The notes under the pieces: model-generated
What the model was told of the DNA's origin: nothing
The model's database searches: none
The model's input: only the letters and a program-made list of their open reading frames with translations
Translations under genes and position numbers: made by a program
Part shown: positions 27,307-37,161 of the stretch, one piece after another
Layout: each line of letters starts with the position of its first letter
Numbering within the stretch: the first letter of the stretch is position 1
Origin: Metabacillus sediminilitoris
Lineage (GTDB): Bacteria; Bacillota; Bacilli; Bacillales; Bacillaceae
Length of the DNA: 64,000 bases
Assembly (NCBI RefSeq): GCF_009720625.1
Contig: NZ_CP046266.1
Coordinates: forward strand, 4,941,501 to 5,005,500
Direction: 5' to 3'

Positions 27307-28473
27307 CTACAGCTCCTCCTTTCTTGATCCGATAATATAATCAACTTCAACAAAGTGTTTTGTATAAGAATCCACATCTTTAATTCCTGTAATGTCTTGC
27401 ATGACAACACGTTTATGATTAGCACGAAGCTCTGCAGTACGGGCAATCGCTTCCTCACGGCGTTCCTGACTAAAAATCACACATTGAAGCTGCTGTTCAT
27501 CTGACATCTTGAGCGCTTCAATTAATCGGTCAAGACGTATACCGAACCCTGTTGCTGGTGCAGCGTGATTGAATTTCTCAAATAGATGATCATATCTGCC
27601 GCCATTGCCGAGCACAAAGCCAACATTATCCGCATATACCTCAAATAAAACACCTGTGTAATAGCTCATATGACTGACAATATTTAAATCTAGCTTTAAA
27701 TAATCTGTCACTTGGAATGCTTCAAGTGTCGACCACAGCTGACTAATTTCTTCAAGCGAATTGCGGGCTTCTTTAGAAGAAACAATTGCCTTTGCTGCTT
27801 CCACTTTATCAATGCCGCCGCGCAGTGTTAATAACGTAAATAAACGCTCTTGATCAATAGAGGATAACGGCAGGCTCTTCACATGCTCTTTGTAGCCAAC
27901 ATAATTTTTTTCATATAAGTAGCGGCGCAGCACATCTGCTCGTTCTTGATTTCCTAATACTTCTTTGAATAAAGCATTTGCATATTCAATATGTCCAATC
28001 GCTATTTTGAAATTTTCAAGGCCGGCATCTTTAAGCGTCGCAACCATTAACGCAATAACCTCTGCATCCGCACTTGTTGTCCCGTCGCCAATTAATTCCA
28101 CACCCACTTGTTCAAACTCTGCCGGACGTCCACCTTCACGGTGCTGGGCACGAAAAACATTTGCAGAGTATGCAAGGCGTAATGGATAAAGATGATTATA
28201 TAATTTAGAAGCAGCAACACGTGCAATCGGTGCCGTCATATCCGGTCTAAGCACCAATGTATGCCCCTGCTGATCCAATAATTTAAAAAGCTGTTGATCA
28301 AGGATGGCTGATTGAACACCAACCGTTTCGTAATATTCAAGTGTTGGTGTTTCAATAAATTGAAATCCCCATTGCTCGATTACATTCGTCATTGCCTGAC
28401 GTGTTTTCTTTTTTACTTCAAATAAGTTTGGTAATGTATCAACCATTCCAAGCGGTTTCTCAAACATAAACAT
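27307..28473 (-). CDS. hisZ: ATP phosphoribosyltransferase regulatory subunit HisZ
   Basis: HisZ is a catalytically dead paralogue of histidyl-tRNA synthetase that completes the HisGS enzyme. The 388-residue protein has class II synthetase motif 2-like [17 protein letters not shown] and [20 protein letters not shown], and the histidine-binding loop near [11 protein letters not shown]. There is no anticodon-binding domain of normal size, which separates it from HisRS. It is the first gene of the operon, with a SigA promoter about 75 bp upstream. Confidence 0.96.
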   Translation of the reverse strand: MFMFEKPLGMVDTLPNLFEVKKKTRQAMTNVIEQWGFQFIETPTLEYYETVGVQSAILDQQLFKLLDQQGHTLVLRPDMTAPIARVAASKLYNHLYPLRLAYSANVFRAQHREGGRPAEFEQVGVELIGDGTTSADAEVIALMVATLKDAGLENFKIAIGHIEYANALFKEVLGNQERADVLRRYLYEKNYVGYKEHVKSLPLSSIDQERLFTLLTLRGGIDKVEAAKAIVSSKEARNSLEEISQLWSTLEAFQVTDYLKLDLNIVSHMSYYTGVLFEVYADNVGFVLGNGGRYDHLFEKFNHAAPATGFGIRLDRLIEALKMSDEQQLQCVIFSQERREEAIARTAELRANHKRVVMQDITGIKDVDSYTKHFVEVDYIIGSRKEEL

Positions 28474-28545
28474 GTGTGTCTGTACCCCCGTCAGTGAATT
28501 ATGATTTATAATTTTCAGAATCCTTTACTTCGCTAATATGCTAAT

Positions 28546-28574
28546 ATACTACCAAAGTAAAGCTACTTTTTCAA
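28546..28574 (-). promoter_or_regulatory. SigA promoter of the his operon
   Basis: TTGAAA, 17 bp, TAGTAT on the minus strand. No His T-box or leader peptide is visible between it and hisZ. Confidence 0.6.
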
Positions 28575-28712
28575 GGAATTATTTACATTTAGGCTTACTT
28601 ATTATTCAAATAGAAAAAATGATTTATTCTGTCTTTTTAGAAGGCGATTGGTTTTAAGACAGTTAAACAAACGTTTGATTATGTTGATTCCAATGGGGTC
28701 TTATTTAAGCAT

Positions 28713-28839
28713 GGCGGTTTTTTGCATCCTTTGTTGCTTTATCAAGTCGTGCGGGGTGGTTGATTTCCTCTCCACCCGCAAGAGTCTTACAATCTGCTCC
28801 AATCAACCTTAAATAGCTTTTGTAGTAACAATCTTTACG
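28713..28839. repeat. MITE-like repeat, degraded copy (family A, copy 1)
   Basis: It has the family order (GGCGGTTTT, TTTGTTGC, CAAGTCGTGCGG, GGTTGATT, then AATCTGCTCC and AATCAACCTTAAATAG) but has lost its centre. It abuts copy 2 head to tail. Confidence 0.7.
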
Positions 28840-29064
28840 AAAGGCTGTTTTCGCAAACTTTGTTGCCATTTACCAAGTAGTGCGGTGTGGTTGATTGCAG
28901 CGAGGGATGCACGATGACCGCGGGGCGGGCGGTGAGCATCCTCGGCGTAAACACCCGCATGAGTCTCACCTGTCCCGCTTATCCCGCAGGAGTCTCTCAA
29001 TCTGCTCCAATCAACCTTAAATAATTTTCGTTTTAAAAACAACAAGCTCTTAAAAAAGAGCCTT
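28840..29064. repeat. MITE-like repeat, full copy (family A, copy 2)
   Basis: 225 bp, with AAAGGCTGTTTTCGCAAAC at one end and TCTTAAAAAAGAGCCTT at the other, forming short imperfect terminal inverted repeats. A GC-rich centre holds several small palindromes. Its right end overlaps the yvoF terminator. Confidence 0.85.
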
Positions 29065-29077
29065 AAACAAAAAGGCT
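29051..29077 (-). terminator. terminator of the hprK-yvoF gene group
   Basis: AGCCTT/AAGGCT stem with TTTTTT on the minus strand, directly after the yvoF stop. One arm is the terminal repeat of the family A element. Confidence 0.65.
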
Positions 29078-29078
29078 A

Positions 29079-29606
29079 CTAGTATTTACTAGCAGCCTTA
29101 TGCTCTTCCCTTTTCGCCAACTCTTCTTTTGTATAAATGATTTTCATTGGATTCCCACCAACGAATGCTCCAGCCGGAACATCTTTATGTACGAGTGTGC
29201 CTGCTGAAACAATCGCACCATCACCGATCGTGACGCCTGGCAGGATAGTAGAATTGGCACCAATTAACACCTCGTCACCAATTTCTACCGTTCCAAGACG
29301 ATATTCCTTTATTAAATACTCGTGAGCTAATATTGTTGTATTATAACCAATCACGGTATTTTTACCGACCGATATTTTTTCAGGAAACATGACATCGAGC
29401 ATCACCATTAATGCAAAAGAAGTTTGATCCCCTACCTTCATTCGTAAAAACGTTTTGTACAGCCAGTTCTTCATTCCCAAAAAAGGTGTGTACCTTGCAA
29501 GCTGAATCACAACAAAGTTTCGAACAACCTTCCAAAATGGAACGGTTTTATATACATGCCATAACGAATTCGCACCCGAAACCGGGTATCTAGTCGTTCT
29601 TCTCAC
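29079..29606 (-). CDS. yvoF: left-handed beta-helix acetyltransferase (YvoF-like)
   Basis: Predicted O-acetyltransferase of the hexapeptide (LbH/MAT) class, using acetyl-CoA. The 175 residues show hexapeptide repeats from about residue 78 to 150 (ISVGKNTVIGYN, VEIGDEVLIGANSTILPGVTIGDGAIVSAGTLV), ending with the class signature VPAGAFVGGNPMKII. The N-terminal 60 residues are helical. It sits after ppaX with a 1-bp gap, in the conserved hprK-lgt-yvoD-ppaX-yvoF order. Acceptor unknown. Confidence 0.9.
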   Translation of the reverse strand: MRRTTRYPVSGANSLWHVYKTVPFWKVVRNFVVIQLARYTPFLGMKNWLYKTFLRMKVGDQTSFALMVMLDVMFPEKISVGKNTVIGYNTTILAHEYLIKEYRLGTVEIGDEVLIGANSTILPGVTIGDGAIVSAGTLVHKDVPAGAFVGGNPMKIIYTKEELAKREEHKAASKY

Positions 29607-29607
29607 A

Positions 29608-30249
29608 TTATTCCGCTCCGACGATTGGCAGGATATCGCTCATTTTTTCCAACAAATAATCTGGATGATGACTGCTTATATATTCTCTGCCTTTCACACT
29701 CCATGAAACACCTGCTGTTTTCGTTCCAGCATTTTTTCCTGCTTCTACATCATGATGGTTATCTCCTACCATGATCGCTTCTTCAGGTGATGAACCAAGC
29801 TGTTCTAACGCCTTTAAGATTGGCTCAGGATGAGGTTTCGCATGTTCAACATCATCAAGTGTAACGACAACATCAAAAAATTGATCAAGCTTTGTGAGCT
29901 TTAACCCCATTTTGACGGTATCACGAATTTTCGTCGTCACGATCCCAAGCTTAAAGCCTTGCTCATGAAGGGTTTTTACTGTATCAAAAACCGTTTCGAA
30001 TTCCGTTACAAGAATATCATGCTGTTCATGATTAAACTTGCGATAAACTTTCACCATTTCTTCCATTTTTTCAGGATTCAGGCTGCCAAACGTTTCATAT
30101 AATGTTGGTCCAAGAAATGGAAGCACATCCGCGCGTTGATATTTATTTGGGTAATAATTATTTAGTGTGTGAAGAAATGATTCAATGATGAGATCATTCG
30201 TATTGATTAATGTTCCATCTAAATCGAAGAGTATTGTATTAATTTTCAT
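29608..30249 (-). CDS. ppaX: pyrophosphatase PpaX
   Basis: A HAD-superfamily pyrophosphatase that removes the pyrophosphate made when HPrK dephosphorylates P-Ser-HPr. 213 residues, with HAD motif [10 protein letters not shown] at residues 8-16, motif II in GIVTTK, and motif [17 protein letters not shown]. The ATG at 30249 has AAGGAAG upstream. The longer frame lies inside yvoD. The link to hprK three genes upstream fits its role. Confidence 0.94.
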   Translation of the reverse strand: MKINTILFDLDGTLINTNDLIIESFLHTLNNYYPNKYQRADVLPFLGPTLYETFGSLNPEKMEEMVKVYRKFNHEQHDILVTEFETVFDTVKTLHEQGFKLGIVTTKIRDTVKMGLKLTKLDQFFDVVVTLDDVEHAKPHPEPILKALEQLGSSPEEAIMVGDNHHDVEAGKNAGTKTAGVSWSVKGREYISSHHPDYLLEKMSDILPIVGAE

Positions 30250-31189
30250 ATGACGCTTCCTTTCTACGAGTCTGTCCTGCCTCAGCTTTACGCCAAATAG
30301 CAGCAACAGTTATGGTTAAAATAATGGCGACAGTTAAACGAATAATGAGTAAAGGTAATACCGGAATTCCCAACGGGATAAAAATGAGTGTATCCTCAAT
30401 CACAGCATGACAGGCAACAAGAAAAATAAATGCCAGAGTTAAATCCTTATAGCTTACATTGTCCTCTTTGACAGCTTGAATCATCACACCTGCACCATAT
30501 GCCAATCCGATCGTAAGTCCTGCCACAAGTGTCATTGAGGTATTTTCCTTCATGCCAAGCATCCGTGTAACAGGCGCCATCCACCGTGTAAAAACGTTCA
30601 ATAATCCTAAGTCTTTTAGAAATTGAATGGCAATCATAAGCGGAATCACAATGATGGCAAGCTGGATAACACCTAACCCGGCTTTCTGTACTGCTAACAG
30701 AATGATTTCTAACCATCCGTTTGGAGTCACTTCTGTTTTGCTTACAAATCCATATTGCGCCATTTCAGAGCCGCCTTGCCAAACAAGGTTGATAATGATG
30801 GCTGATCCAAATGCAAGACCAAATCTGACGAGCAGGATGATCCAAAGTTTAAGACCAACCTTTGCTGCAACAGAAGACTCGATAAGTAAATTATGTGAAA
30901 AAGACAGCATAACCGCGATGATAAACACTTCTTTCACCGTTAAATCAAGTGATAAAATCGCCCCAATGCCTGCGTAAAGACTAAGTAAATTCCCGATTAC
31001 TAACGGGATCGCTGCTTCACCTGATAAGCCGAAAATCCCCATAAGCGGTGTAATAAGCTTTGTTAGCCATCCCAATACAGGTGTATACTGCAGCAAACTA
31101 ACAATGAAAGTAATCGGAAAGATCACTTTTCCTAATGTCCAGGTGGTCTGCATTCCAGCTTTAAAACCATTTTTCAAACTACTTCCCAC
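30239..31189 (-). CDS. yvoD: nucleoside recognition (Gate) domain membrane protein (YvoD-like)
   Basis: A polytopic membrane protein of 316 residues with about eight hydrophobic segments and two Gate/nucleoside-recognition-like modules ([20 protein letters not shown] and [18 protein letters not shown]). The C-terminus is basic ([13 protein letters not shown]). It overlaps ppaX by 11 bp. In Bacillus it keeps company with hprK, lgt and ppaX, but its transported or bound substrate is not known. Confidence 0.88.
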   Translation of the reverse strand: MGSSLKNGFKAGMQTTWTLGKVIFPITFIVSLLQYTPVLGWLTKLITPLMGIFGLSGEAAIPLVIGNLLSLYAGIGAILSLDLTVKEVFIIAVMLSFSHNLLIESSVAAKVGLKLWIILLVRFGLAFGSAIIINLVWQGGSEMAQYGFVSKTEVTPNGWLEIILLAVQKAGLGVIQLAIIVIPLMIAIQFLKDLGLLNVFTRWMAPVTRMLGMKENTSMTLVAGLTIGLAYGAGVMIQAVKEDNVSYKDLTLAFIFLVACHAVIEDTLIFIPLGIPVLPLLIIRLTVAIILTITVAAIWRKAEAGQTRRKEASYEN

Positions 31190-31230
31190 AGCAAGTCTCT
31201 CCTTGAAGTTTCTACAAAATAAGTGTTACA

Positions 31231-32049
31231 TCATTGACTTGAATCTAAATACCTAGCCTTAGAATACCCTTTGACACGACGGATCATAATGACAGCAACT
31301 GCAATCGCAATGAGAACAATCGAAATAACTTGGGCAATTCGTAACGACTCTGTCAGCATTAAGCTGTCAGTACGAAGGCCTTCAATAAAGAAGCGGCCAA
31401 TCGAATACCAGATCACATAGGTTAAAAAGAGTTCTCCGCGTCTGAAATTCGCTTTTCTTAATAAGATTAAACCGATAAAACCAATGAGATTCCATATTGA
31501 TTCATATAGAAAAGTAGGGTGATAGTATTGTCCATTAATATACATTTGGTTAATAATGAATTCAGGTAATTGTAAACCTTCTAAAAACTCTCTCGTTACA
31601 GGTCCGCCGTGTGCTTCTTGGTTCATAAAATTCCCCCAACGACCAATTGCCTGTCCTAGGATAATACTCGGTGCAGCAATATCAGCAAGCTTCCAAAACG
31701 ATAGCTTTTTAACCTTAGCAAAGACCGCGCCTGTAATAAATGCTGCGATAAGACCGCCATGTATCGCCAGGCCGCCATTCCAAATCTTAATAATGTCGCC
31801 AGGGTTTTGTGAATAGTAATCCCATTGAAAAATGACATAGTAAGCTCTTGCACCTAAAATAGCAATAGGAATCGCAAATAAGACAAGATCGACGAATGTA
31901 TCCTTATGTAATCCTCGCCTTTCGCTTTCTCTAACAGCTATTAATAGCGCAAGTAATGCTCCGACCCCAATAATGACTCCATACCAATAAATTTGGATGG
32001 GACCTAATTCAAGAAATATGGGATCAAGAGGCTTTATACTCTCTTCCAT
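31231..32049 (-). CDS. lgt: prolipoprotein diacylglyceryl transferase
   Basis: Lgt attaches a diacylglyceryl group from phosphatidylglycerol to the cysteine of prolipoprotein lipoboxes at the membrane. The 272-residue protein has seven hydrophobic segments and the Lgt signature [15 protein letters not shown] near residue 136, with HPTFLYES after it. It lies between hprK and yvoD in the usual order. Confidence 0.97.
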   Translation of the reverse strand: MEESIKPLDPIFLELGPIQIYWYGVIIGVGALLALLIAVRESERRGLHKDTFVDLVLFAIPIAILGARAYYVIFQWDYYSQNPGDIIKIWNGGLAIHGGLIAAFITGAVFAKVKKLSFWKLADIAAPSIILGQAIGRWGNFMNQEAHGGPVTREFLEGLQLPEFIINQMYINGQYYHPTFLYESIWNLIGFIGLILLRKANFRRGELFLTYVIWYSIGRFFIEGLRTDSLMLTESLRIAQVISIVLIAIAVAVIMIRRVKGYSKARYLDSSQ

Positions 32050-32104
32050 TCGATCATCTCCCTACATTTATCGTTAACTTCTCTCTCTATTATTCAAAGA
32101 GATC

Positions 32105-32130
32105 TGCCCCTCTGATAAGGGGGCATCCCC
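32105..32130 (-). other. hairpin between hprK and lgt
   Basis: GCCCCC/GGGGC stem with a loop of about 8 bases and no T-run. It could be an mRNA processing or attenuation structure. Role not known. Confidence 0.35.
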
Positions 32131-32145
32131 TTTCGCTTACATCAC

Positions 32146-33081
32146 TTATTCCTCGTCATGATCGCCTTCTTCGATCACACCTGCAAGCTTATTCGTAAAT
32201 TGCTCAGCTGCATTTACACCCATTTTTTTCAAACGATGGTTCATAGCAGCAACTTCAATGATGACTGATAAGTTTCGACCAGGTCGAACCGGTACTGTCA
32301 GCTTTGTAATATCTGTATCAATAATTCTCATTTTCTCTTCTTCTAAGCCTAGACGATCATATTGTTTATTTTGATCCCATAGCTCTAAATTAATGACAAG
32401 GGTAATGCGCTTAAAGTTACGAACAGCACCTGCGCCAAATAAAGTCATGACATTGATAATGCCTAATCCGCGGATTTCTAATAGGTGTTCAATAAGCTCC
32501 GGTGCGCTTCCGATCAGCGTATCTTGGTCTTCTTGACGAATTTCCACACAATCATCGGCAACAAGGCGATGTCCTCGTTTTACAAGCTCTAGTGCTGTCT
32601 CACTTTTACCAACACCACTTTTCCCAATGATCAGCACACCTACTCCATACACATCAACTAGTACTCCATGAATAGCTGTTGTTGGTGCCAATTTCCCTTC
32701 AAGGAAGTTTGTTAAATGACTTGATAAACGTGTCGTCTTCATTGATGAACGTAAAACAGGCACACCCTCACGATTAGATGCTTCAATTAATTCAGCTGGT
32801 GCTTCATTTTCTCTTGAAATAATAATGGCTGGAGTAATGTCTGTACAAAGCTCATCCATGCGATGCTTTTTCTCTGAAACACTCAGCTGGTGGAAAAATG
32901 AAAGCTCTGTTTTTCCTAACAACTGAACACGTTCTTTCGGATAATATGTAAAATACCCTGCCATCTCAATACCAGGACGGGACAAATCACTCGTTACAAT
33001 CGGGCGATTAATGCCTTCCTCTCCACTTATAACTTCAAGATTAAATTTATCAATAAGATCCTTCGTGCGAACTTTAGCCAT
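32146..33081 (-). CDS. hprK: HPr kinase/phosphorylase
   Basis: HprK phosphorylates HPr and Crh on Ser46 when fructose-1,6-bisphosphate is high, and removes the phosphate when inorganic phosphate is high. The 311-residue protein has Walker A GKSGVGKS (residues 153-160), catalytic H138 just before it, and the signature [12 protein letters not shown]. It heads the cluster with lgt, yvoD and ppaX. Crh, its second target, is encoded at 14015. Confidence 0.98.
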   Translation of the reverse strand: MAKVRTKDLIDKFNLEVISGEEGINRPIVTSDLSRPGIEMAGYFTYYPKERVQLLGKTELSFFHQLSVSEKKHRMDELCTDITPAIIISRENEAPAELIEASNREGVPVLRSSMKTTRLSSHLTNFLEGKLAPTTAIHGVLVDVYGVGVLIIGKSGVGKSETALELVKRGHRLVADDCVEIRQEDQDTLIGSAPELIEHLLEIRGLGIINVMTLFGAGAVRNFKRITLVINLELWDQNKQYDRLGLEEEKMRIIDTDITKLTVPVRPGRNLSVIIEVAAMNHRLKKMGVNAAEQFTNKLAGVIEEGDHDEE

Positions 33082-33430
33082 AGTGTATCCTCCTCGATTA
33101 CAAGAGAGTTATCTCATGTAAATGATGTATTCGTGTTAACATTGTTGTGCTTCTACCTGAGTAAAAAGGCTCTTTCTCTATTTTAGCATTAGTGGATTAT
33201 ATTCCAAAATATAAAATTAGTCTCTCTGTCTAGTATCTTAAGTTAATTCCTTATAAAAGGAAAGGTGAACGAACAGATTACAACGATCATTTTCGTCAAA
33301 CATTTTATAGGCAAATCCTATTTCGCAGTCCTAATTGATAGAAGCAAGAAAAAAATCTCTTTGACTACCAGTCCTCACATGAAAAAAACTCCTATATATA
33401 CGGTGAAATCTATTTTAGGAGGCTATCTTA
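33082..33430. other. divergent intergenic region, hprK / amidase
   Basis: It must hold the hprK promoter and the amidase promoter. I see no clear box. A 60-codon plus frame in it has no ribosome site. Confidence 0.4.
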
Positions 33431-34132
33431 ATGAAAGTAATGATTGATGCTGGGCACGGATTTGATACAGCCGGTAAGAGAACAGTGGATGGGATGAAGG
33501 AATACGAATTTAACCGAGCAGTTGCAAATGAAATGAAAAAGCTTCTTTTAGGTTACGAACATGTGACTGTCTTATTTTCACATTCTGATCAAAGAGATGT
33601 CCCTTTAGCAGAAAGGGCCTCTAAAGCGAATAACGCAAAAACTGATCTGTTCATCTCCATTCATGCGAACGCACATGGAAATGGTAAAGAGTGGACATCT
33701 GCAGAAGGGATTGAAACATATGTCTATACCTCAAAACCGAAGACTGCTTATGAAGCAGCCAAAATTGTACAAGCAAAACTTGTTGCAAGCACTTCTCGGG
33801 TAGACCGCGGTGTCAAAACAGCTGATTTCTATCTTTTAAAGAAAACGAATATGCCAGCTATTCTCTGTGAATGCGGGTTTATGACTCATAAGGTCGAAGC
33901 TCATTTACTGCGCTCACTTGACTATCGCCAAGCATGTGCACAAGCTATCGTGAGTGGTATTGCTGCATACTATAAACTAAAGAAAATACCAGAAGCTGTG
34001 AAGAAAGAATGGTATAGAGTTCAACTAGGAGCCTTTCAAGAAAGAGAAAATGCTGCTAAACTTGCCGCGGAATTAACTAAGAAAGGCTATCAGGCATTGA
34101 TCGTTAGGAACCAAAAGGATGGACAACGTTAA
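33431..34132 (+). CDS. N-acetylmuramoyl-L-alanine amidase with C-terminal SPOR-like domain
   Basis: Predicted zinc amidase (Amidase_3) that cuts the bond between MurNAc and the peptide stem. The zinc ligands are expected in IDAGHGFD (His8), the Glu of EYEFN and SIHANAHG. The catalytic Glu is in ILCECGFMTH. Residues about 196-228 (WYRVQLGAFQERENAAKLAAELTKKGY) are a short SPOR-type glycan-binding domain, possibly truncated. There is no signal peptide, so it is cytosolic in vegetative cells or needs lysis. This is like the CwlC class of mother-cell enzymes. AGGAGG precedes the ATG. Confidence 0.9.
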   Translation: MKVMIDAGHGFDTAGKRTVDGMKEYEFNRAVANEMKKLLLGYEHVTVLFSHSDQRDVPLAERASKANNAKTDLFISIHANAHGNGKEWTSAEGIETYVYTSKPKTAYEAAKIVQAKLVASTSRVDRGVKTADFYLLKKTNMPAILCECGFMTHKVEAHLLRSLDYRQACAQAIVSGIAAYYKLKKIPEAVKKEWYRVQLGAFQERENAAKLAAELTKKGYQALIVRNQKDGQR

Positions 34133-34167
34133 AGGCCTATTTTCCTTTGATAATGAATAAATGACAT

Positions 34168-34204
34168 ATGAAAAGACGTGTGAATTCGCACACGTCTTTT
34201 TCTT
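34168..34204 (+). terminator. amidase terminator
   Basis: AAAAGACGTGTG/CACACGTCTTTT stem with an AATTCG loop and a T-run. Confidence 0.9.
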
Positions 34205-34279
34205 TGTATAAGGGTATGTTAAGTTGCATCAGATGCATTGGCAATGCTCCAAGTAACGGATCCATCATCCTATAAAATA

Positions 34280-34320
34280 AAAATAGCGCCAACTTCTATT
34301 TCATTGAAATCGGCACTTCG
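34280..34320 (-). terminator. probable terminator of the zinc-ribbon gene
   Basis: AGTGCC/GGCGCT arms with a long imperfect inner stem, followed by TTTTTA on the minus strand. Confidence 0.5.
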
Positions 34321-34336
34321 TTTATTCGATATACGT

Positions 34337-34546
34337 TTAGCGTGACGCTTTTGGCGGTTGGCACACGTCACATTTACGTTGGTTATTATTTTTAAATTTC
34401 GTAAATGTTTTTTCAAAATTGCTACCACATGCACATTTAAATAGTAACTTTTGAGAGAAACCGTGATATTCCGTTGTTAGCAACTTACTTTCCGAATTTT
34501 TCTCAACAAATTCTTTAATTTTACCGATTGTCCATCGTTTATTCAT
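34337..34546 (-). CDS. small zinc-ribbon protein
   Basis: A 69-residue protein with a strong ribosome site (GGAGGTGT). Residues 1-25 are helical. CACG (about 38-41) and CDVC (about 59-62) make a four-cysteine zinc site separated by KTFTKFKNNNQRK. The order WTIGKIKEFVEKNS.., LLFKCACG, CDVC resembles the N-terminal zinc-binding module of some phage HNH-type nucleases, but no catalytic domain follows. It is either a stand-alone zinc-finger protein or what is left of a nuclease. Function not known. Confidence 0.7.
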   Translation of the reverse strand: MNKRWTIGKIKEFVEKNSESKLLTTEYHGFSQKLLFKCACGSNFEKTFTKFKNNNQRKCDVCQPPKASR

Positions 34547-34922
34547 TCTCTTACACCTCCATATTTTATCGCTAGGCGGAGGCTTTTATTGGCATCCGTT
34601 CAATTATAAGCAAAAATCGTAATGATCCTAAGTTTCTCATTATAACATGAGCTGGCACACAATTAAACAGAACTTATGTTGAACATGTACTAGGTCATTT
34701 CAAACTGTCGTAGCATGTACAATCTACCTGTTCTTTTTGGGAATTGCATGAAATGACTCTATATACGCGTTACTATAAATAGTGTGCATACTAATACCCG
34801 CTATTCGCATTTGATTGAATACTGTATCAAGTGCTCTATACAAATGCGTCAGTTCCAGCTCTTATTATTTTGGGTGTTATAAAGGATGCAATAGCCCTCT
34901 CGTTCCATCTGAATTAGGCTTA
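34547..34922. other. gene-free stretch between the zinc-ribbon and phosphoesterase genes
   Basis: No gene, RNA or repeat is recognised here. Confidence 0.5.
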
Positions 34923-36443
34923 CTATTTCATTTCTCTGTAAACGACTTTCTCGTCCATGATTCGTTTATACACGTTTACTTCGAAATAGCTAGTTGATAT
35001 CATTTTTTCGGTTTTTTTCACATCCATATCCATCGAAAATTCATCTTTTTTCGGGTATTTGTCTGATTTGTAAAAATTGTATTGATCCAAATATGGTGAG
35101 TATGTTTTTACATCGATTGTGTTCGTTTCCTCATCAACGAGAAGAAGGCGGATAAAGCCGTTCCCCCCACCAGGTCCTTTTTGATAATCAGCGATTAATT
35201 GATATACACGTCTATCCGGAATTCCATCTAAATTATCATCAATATCGTCAATTAATTGCTCACTGCTATGATAATGACCACAAAGAATGGCTGCGACATT
35301 TGTATTTGGAACAACTACTTTTTCAAAAATTTCATTTCCTATGCGACTGCGTTTCCCGTTTTTTTGTAAATACTCGTGAAAGGACAAAATAGCGGTACGA
35401 TCTGAATGACGGCTTAACACCTTGTTGATCCACTCAATGTCTTCAGGTCTAACCTCCCAGCCCATATAGATAAAAACATAATCCTTGCCATTTGCTGAAA
35501 TAAGATCATAATGACCTCGATTATTTTGATAGGAGTCTCCATAATACGGCTTTTTACGAAACCGACTTTCACCAAAATATTGTTCATACTTCTTAAAATG
35601 GTCACCTTTATCATGATTACCGGGTAGGACCCCATAGGGAATTTTCGCGACGTCTAATGTATTCATATAGGAATCAGCACGTTTCCATTGCTTTTCATCA
35701 TTGCCTTTATTGACAATATCACCGGTATGAAACACATATTTAATGTTCATTTTTGATTTATTTTGGGAGATCCATTCTGTTACAGTATTAAAAATGGCGG
35801 GATAATCTTGAGCATAATACTGTGTATCAGACATCCATATAAATGAGTAATCATAGTTTTTCGATTGTGCGGAGATCTGATCTTGGACAATGACACTTAT
35901 TTGCTGATTGTGTACGTAGTCTTCAGCGGTAAATGTTCCATTAAGTTGAAATTCGTCTTTACCAGCCAATTTACGGTCCAGCTCCACCCATTTTCCAGTT
36001 GATACATTCCAGCCATACATCGTTACTTGTCTTCCTTGCAGAGACTTCCCCTCCCAATTGATAAAGAGTTTGTCTGAAGGTTTGACATCTTTATCAACCG
36101 TTACATCAAAACGGTGGTAAGGAAATTTAGTGATGGAACGTGTTTCATTTGCATGACTTTTATGTTTTTTTAAAGCACGGTATTTTTCTTTTGAGAATTC
36201 TTTTTCACCTTTGGGGCTATACGTTTTGGGTGGTTCGGTATTTGCAGCATTTTCACTTACGTACATGTGTTTATTTGTTGCAGACGTATATTGATGTGCA
36301 AGGTAAAGATTTTTTGATGCATGGATTTCAATACTTGAAGAATGAATGGTATTCTTTTTTACAAAATGCAGAGGCAGGAATGATAGTAATAGAATGGTTA
36401 TACATATAACAACATATTTACGCCAAAGAATTCGTCTGTACAT
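34923..36443 (-). CDS. secreted/membrane-anchored calcineurin-like metallophosphoesterase
   Basis: Predicted phosphoesterase, exported. An N-terminal hydrophobic segment (VVICITILLLSFLPLHFV) acts as a signal or anchor. Residues about 100-195 form a beta-rich module. The metallophosphatase core follows with the motif series SDTQYY, HTGDIVNKG, LPGNHDKGDH and, near the end, CGHYHSSEQL. The 506 residues are typical of this group in Bacillus. The ATG at 36443 is preferred, with a GTG at 36452 as the alternative. The ribosome site is weak. Natural substrate unknown. Confidence 0.85.
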   Translation of the reverse strand: MYRRILWRKYVVICITILLLSFLPLHFVKKNTIHSSSIEIHASKNLYLAHQYTSATNKHMYVSENAANTEPPKTYSPKGEKEFSKEKYRALKKHKSHANETRSITKFPYHRFDVTVDKDVKPSDKLFINWEGKSLQGRQVTMYGWNVSTGKWVELDRKLAGKDEFQLNGTFTAEDYVHNQQISVIVQDQISAQSKNYDYSFIWMSDTQYYAQDYPAIFNTVTEWISQNKSKMNIKYVFHTGDIVNKGNDEKQWKRADSYMNTLDVAKIPYGVLPGNHDKGDHFKKYEQYFGESRFRKKPYYGDSYQNNRGHYDLISANGKDYVFIYMGWEVRPEDIEWINKVLSRHSDRTAILSFHEYLQKNGKRSRIGNEIFEKVVVPNTNVAAILCGHYHSSEQLIDDIDDNLDGIPDRRVYQLIADYQKGPGGGNGFIRLLLVDEETNTIDVKTYSPYLDQYNFYKSDKYPKKDEFSMDMDVKKTEKMISTSYFEVNVYKRIMDEKVVYREMK

Positions 36444-36499
36444 GCTATTCACCCAATAGTAGTATGTGCAGATTTTTGATTTTTAAAGAAAAGAAGCCG

Positions 36500-36533
36500 A
36501 AAAAAGAGCGAGATTAGCAGCATCTCACTCTTA
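36500..36533 (-). terminator. yvlABCD operon terminator
   Basis: AAGAGTGAGAT/ATCTCGCTCTT stem and TTTTTT on the minus strand. It is separated from yvlD by a family A repeat. Confidence 0.75.
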
Positions 36534-36578
36534 AACAAACGTTTATTTAGGATCTAGAGGTAAGTTACTCTTTATTTT

Positions 36579-36799
36579 TGGCTCTTTTCTAAGAGATTGA
36601 TGCTTTTAACGAAAACTAATTAAGGTTGGTTGGAGCAGATTGCGAGACTCCTGCGGGTGCAGCGGGACAGGTGAGACTCATGCAGGCGTTCACGCCGAGG
36701 AGGCTCACCGCCCGCCCCGCGGTCATCGTGCAGCTCTCGCTGCAATCAACCACACCGCACTCCTTGGTAAATAGCAACAAAGTCTGCGAAAACAGCCTT
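36579..36799. repeat. MITE-like repeat (family A, copy 3)
   Basis: Full-length copy in the opposite orientation to copy 2: GGCTCTTTTCTAAGAG at the left, GGTTGGAGCAGATTG, a GC-rich centre, and CAGCCTT at the right. Its right end reaches into the yvlD stop codon (36798-36800). Confidence 0.85.
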
Positions 36800-37160
36800 A
36801 TTTTTTCTTTTGCAATGGCTCAACAATCGCCTTTTGAATCATGAGATGCAGCAAGGAAATCACGACAGCAGCTAATATGGCTGCACCAAAACTATCAATA
36901 TTAAACGCATCACCCATCAGACCTTCAGCAATCATCAGTGTAACAGCATTTATGACAATGAGAAATAAACCTAAAGTAAAAATGGTTACAGGAAGTGTTA
37001 ACAAAATGAGGAATGGTTTAACAAGTATATTTAAAATGGATAAAAGGAAACTTGCTCCTATGGCTGCTCCGATCCCACTTAAATGAAAAGAATGAAAGTA
37101 GCCCGCAACAACAATAAGGATTAACGCATTTACTAAAATACTGACGAACCACCTAATCAT
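36798..37160 (-). CDS. yvlD: phage holin family / superfamily IV membrane protein YvlD
   Basis: A 120-residue membrane protein with four hydrophobic segments (MIRWFVSILVNALILIVVAG, then LSGIGAAIGASFLLS.., LLTLPVTIFTLGLFLIVINAVTLM and AAILAAVVISLLHLM). It matches the YvlD/DUF360 holin-like group found in the SigW-controlled yvlABCD operon. The ATG at 37160 overlaps the yvlC end (TAAGATG). A longer frame is inside yvlC. The role is thought to relate to envelope stress but is not defined. Confidence 0.9.
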   Translation of the reverse strand: MIRWFVSILVNALILIVVAGYFHSFHLSGIGAAIGASFLLSILNILVKPFLILLTLPVTIFTLGLFLIVINAVTLMIAEGLMGDAFNIDSFGAAILAAVVISLLHLMIQKAIVEPLQKKK

Positions 37161-37161
37161 C

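Noticed and set aside
28474..28710. Possible His T-box or leader upstream of hisZ
   Set aside because: No T-box sequence or antiterminator/terminator pair is seen between the promoter and the start. The untranslated part is short (about 70 bp).
28809..29045. 78-codon minus-strand frame
   Set aside because: Falls entirely within a family A repeat. Its open frame comes from GC-rich repeat sequence.
33265..33447. 60-codon frame before the amidase
   Set aside because: No ribosome site, and it overlaps the start of the amidase gene in another frame.
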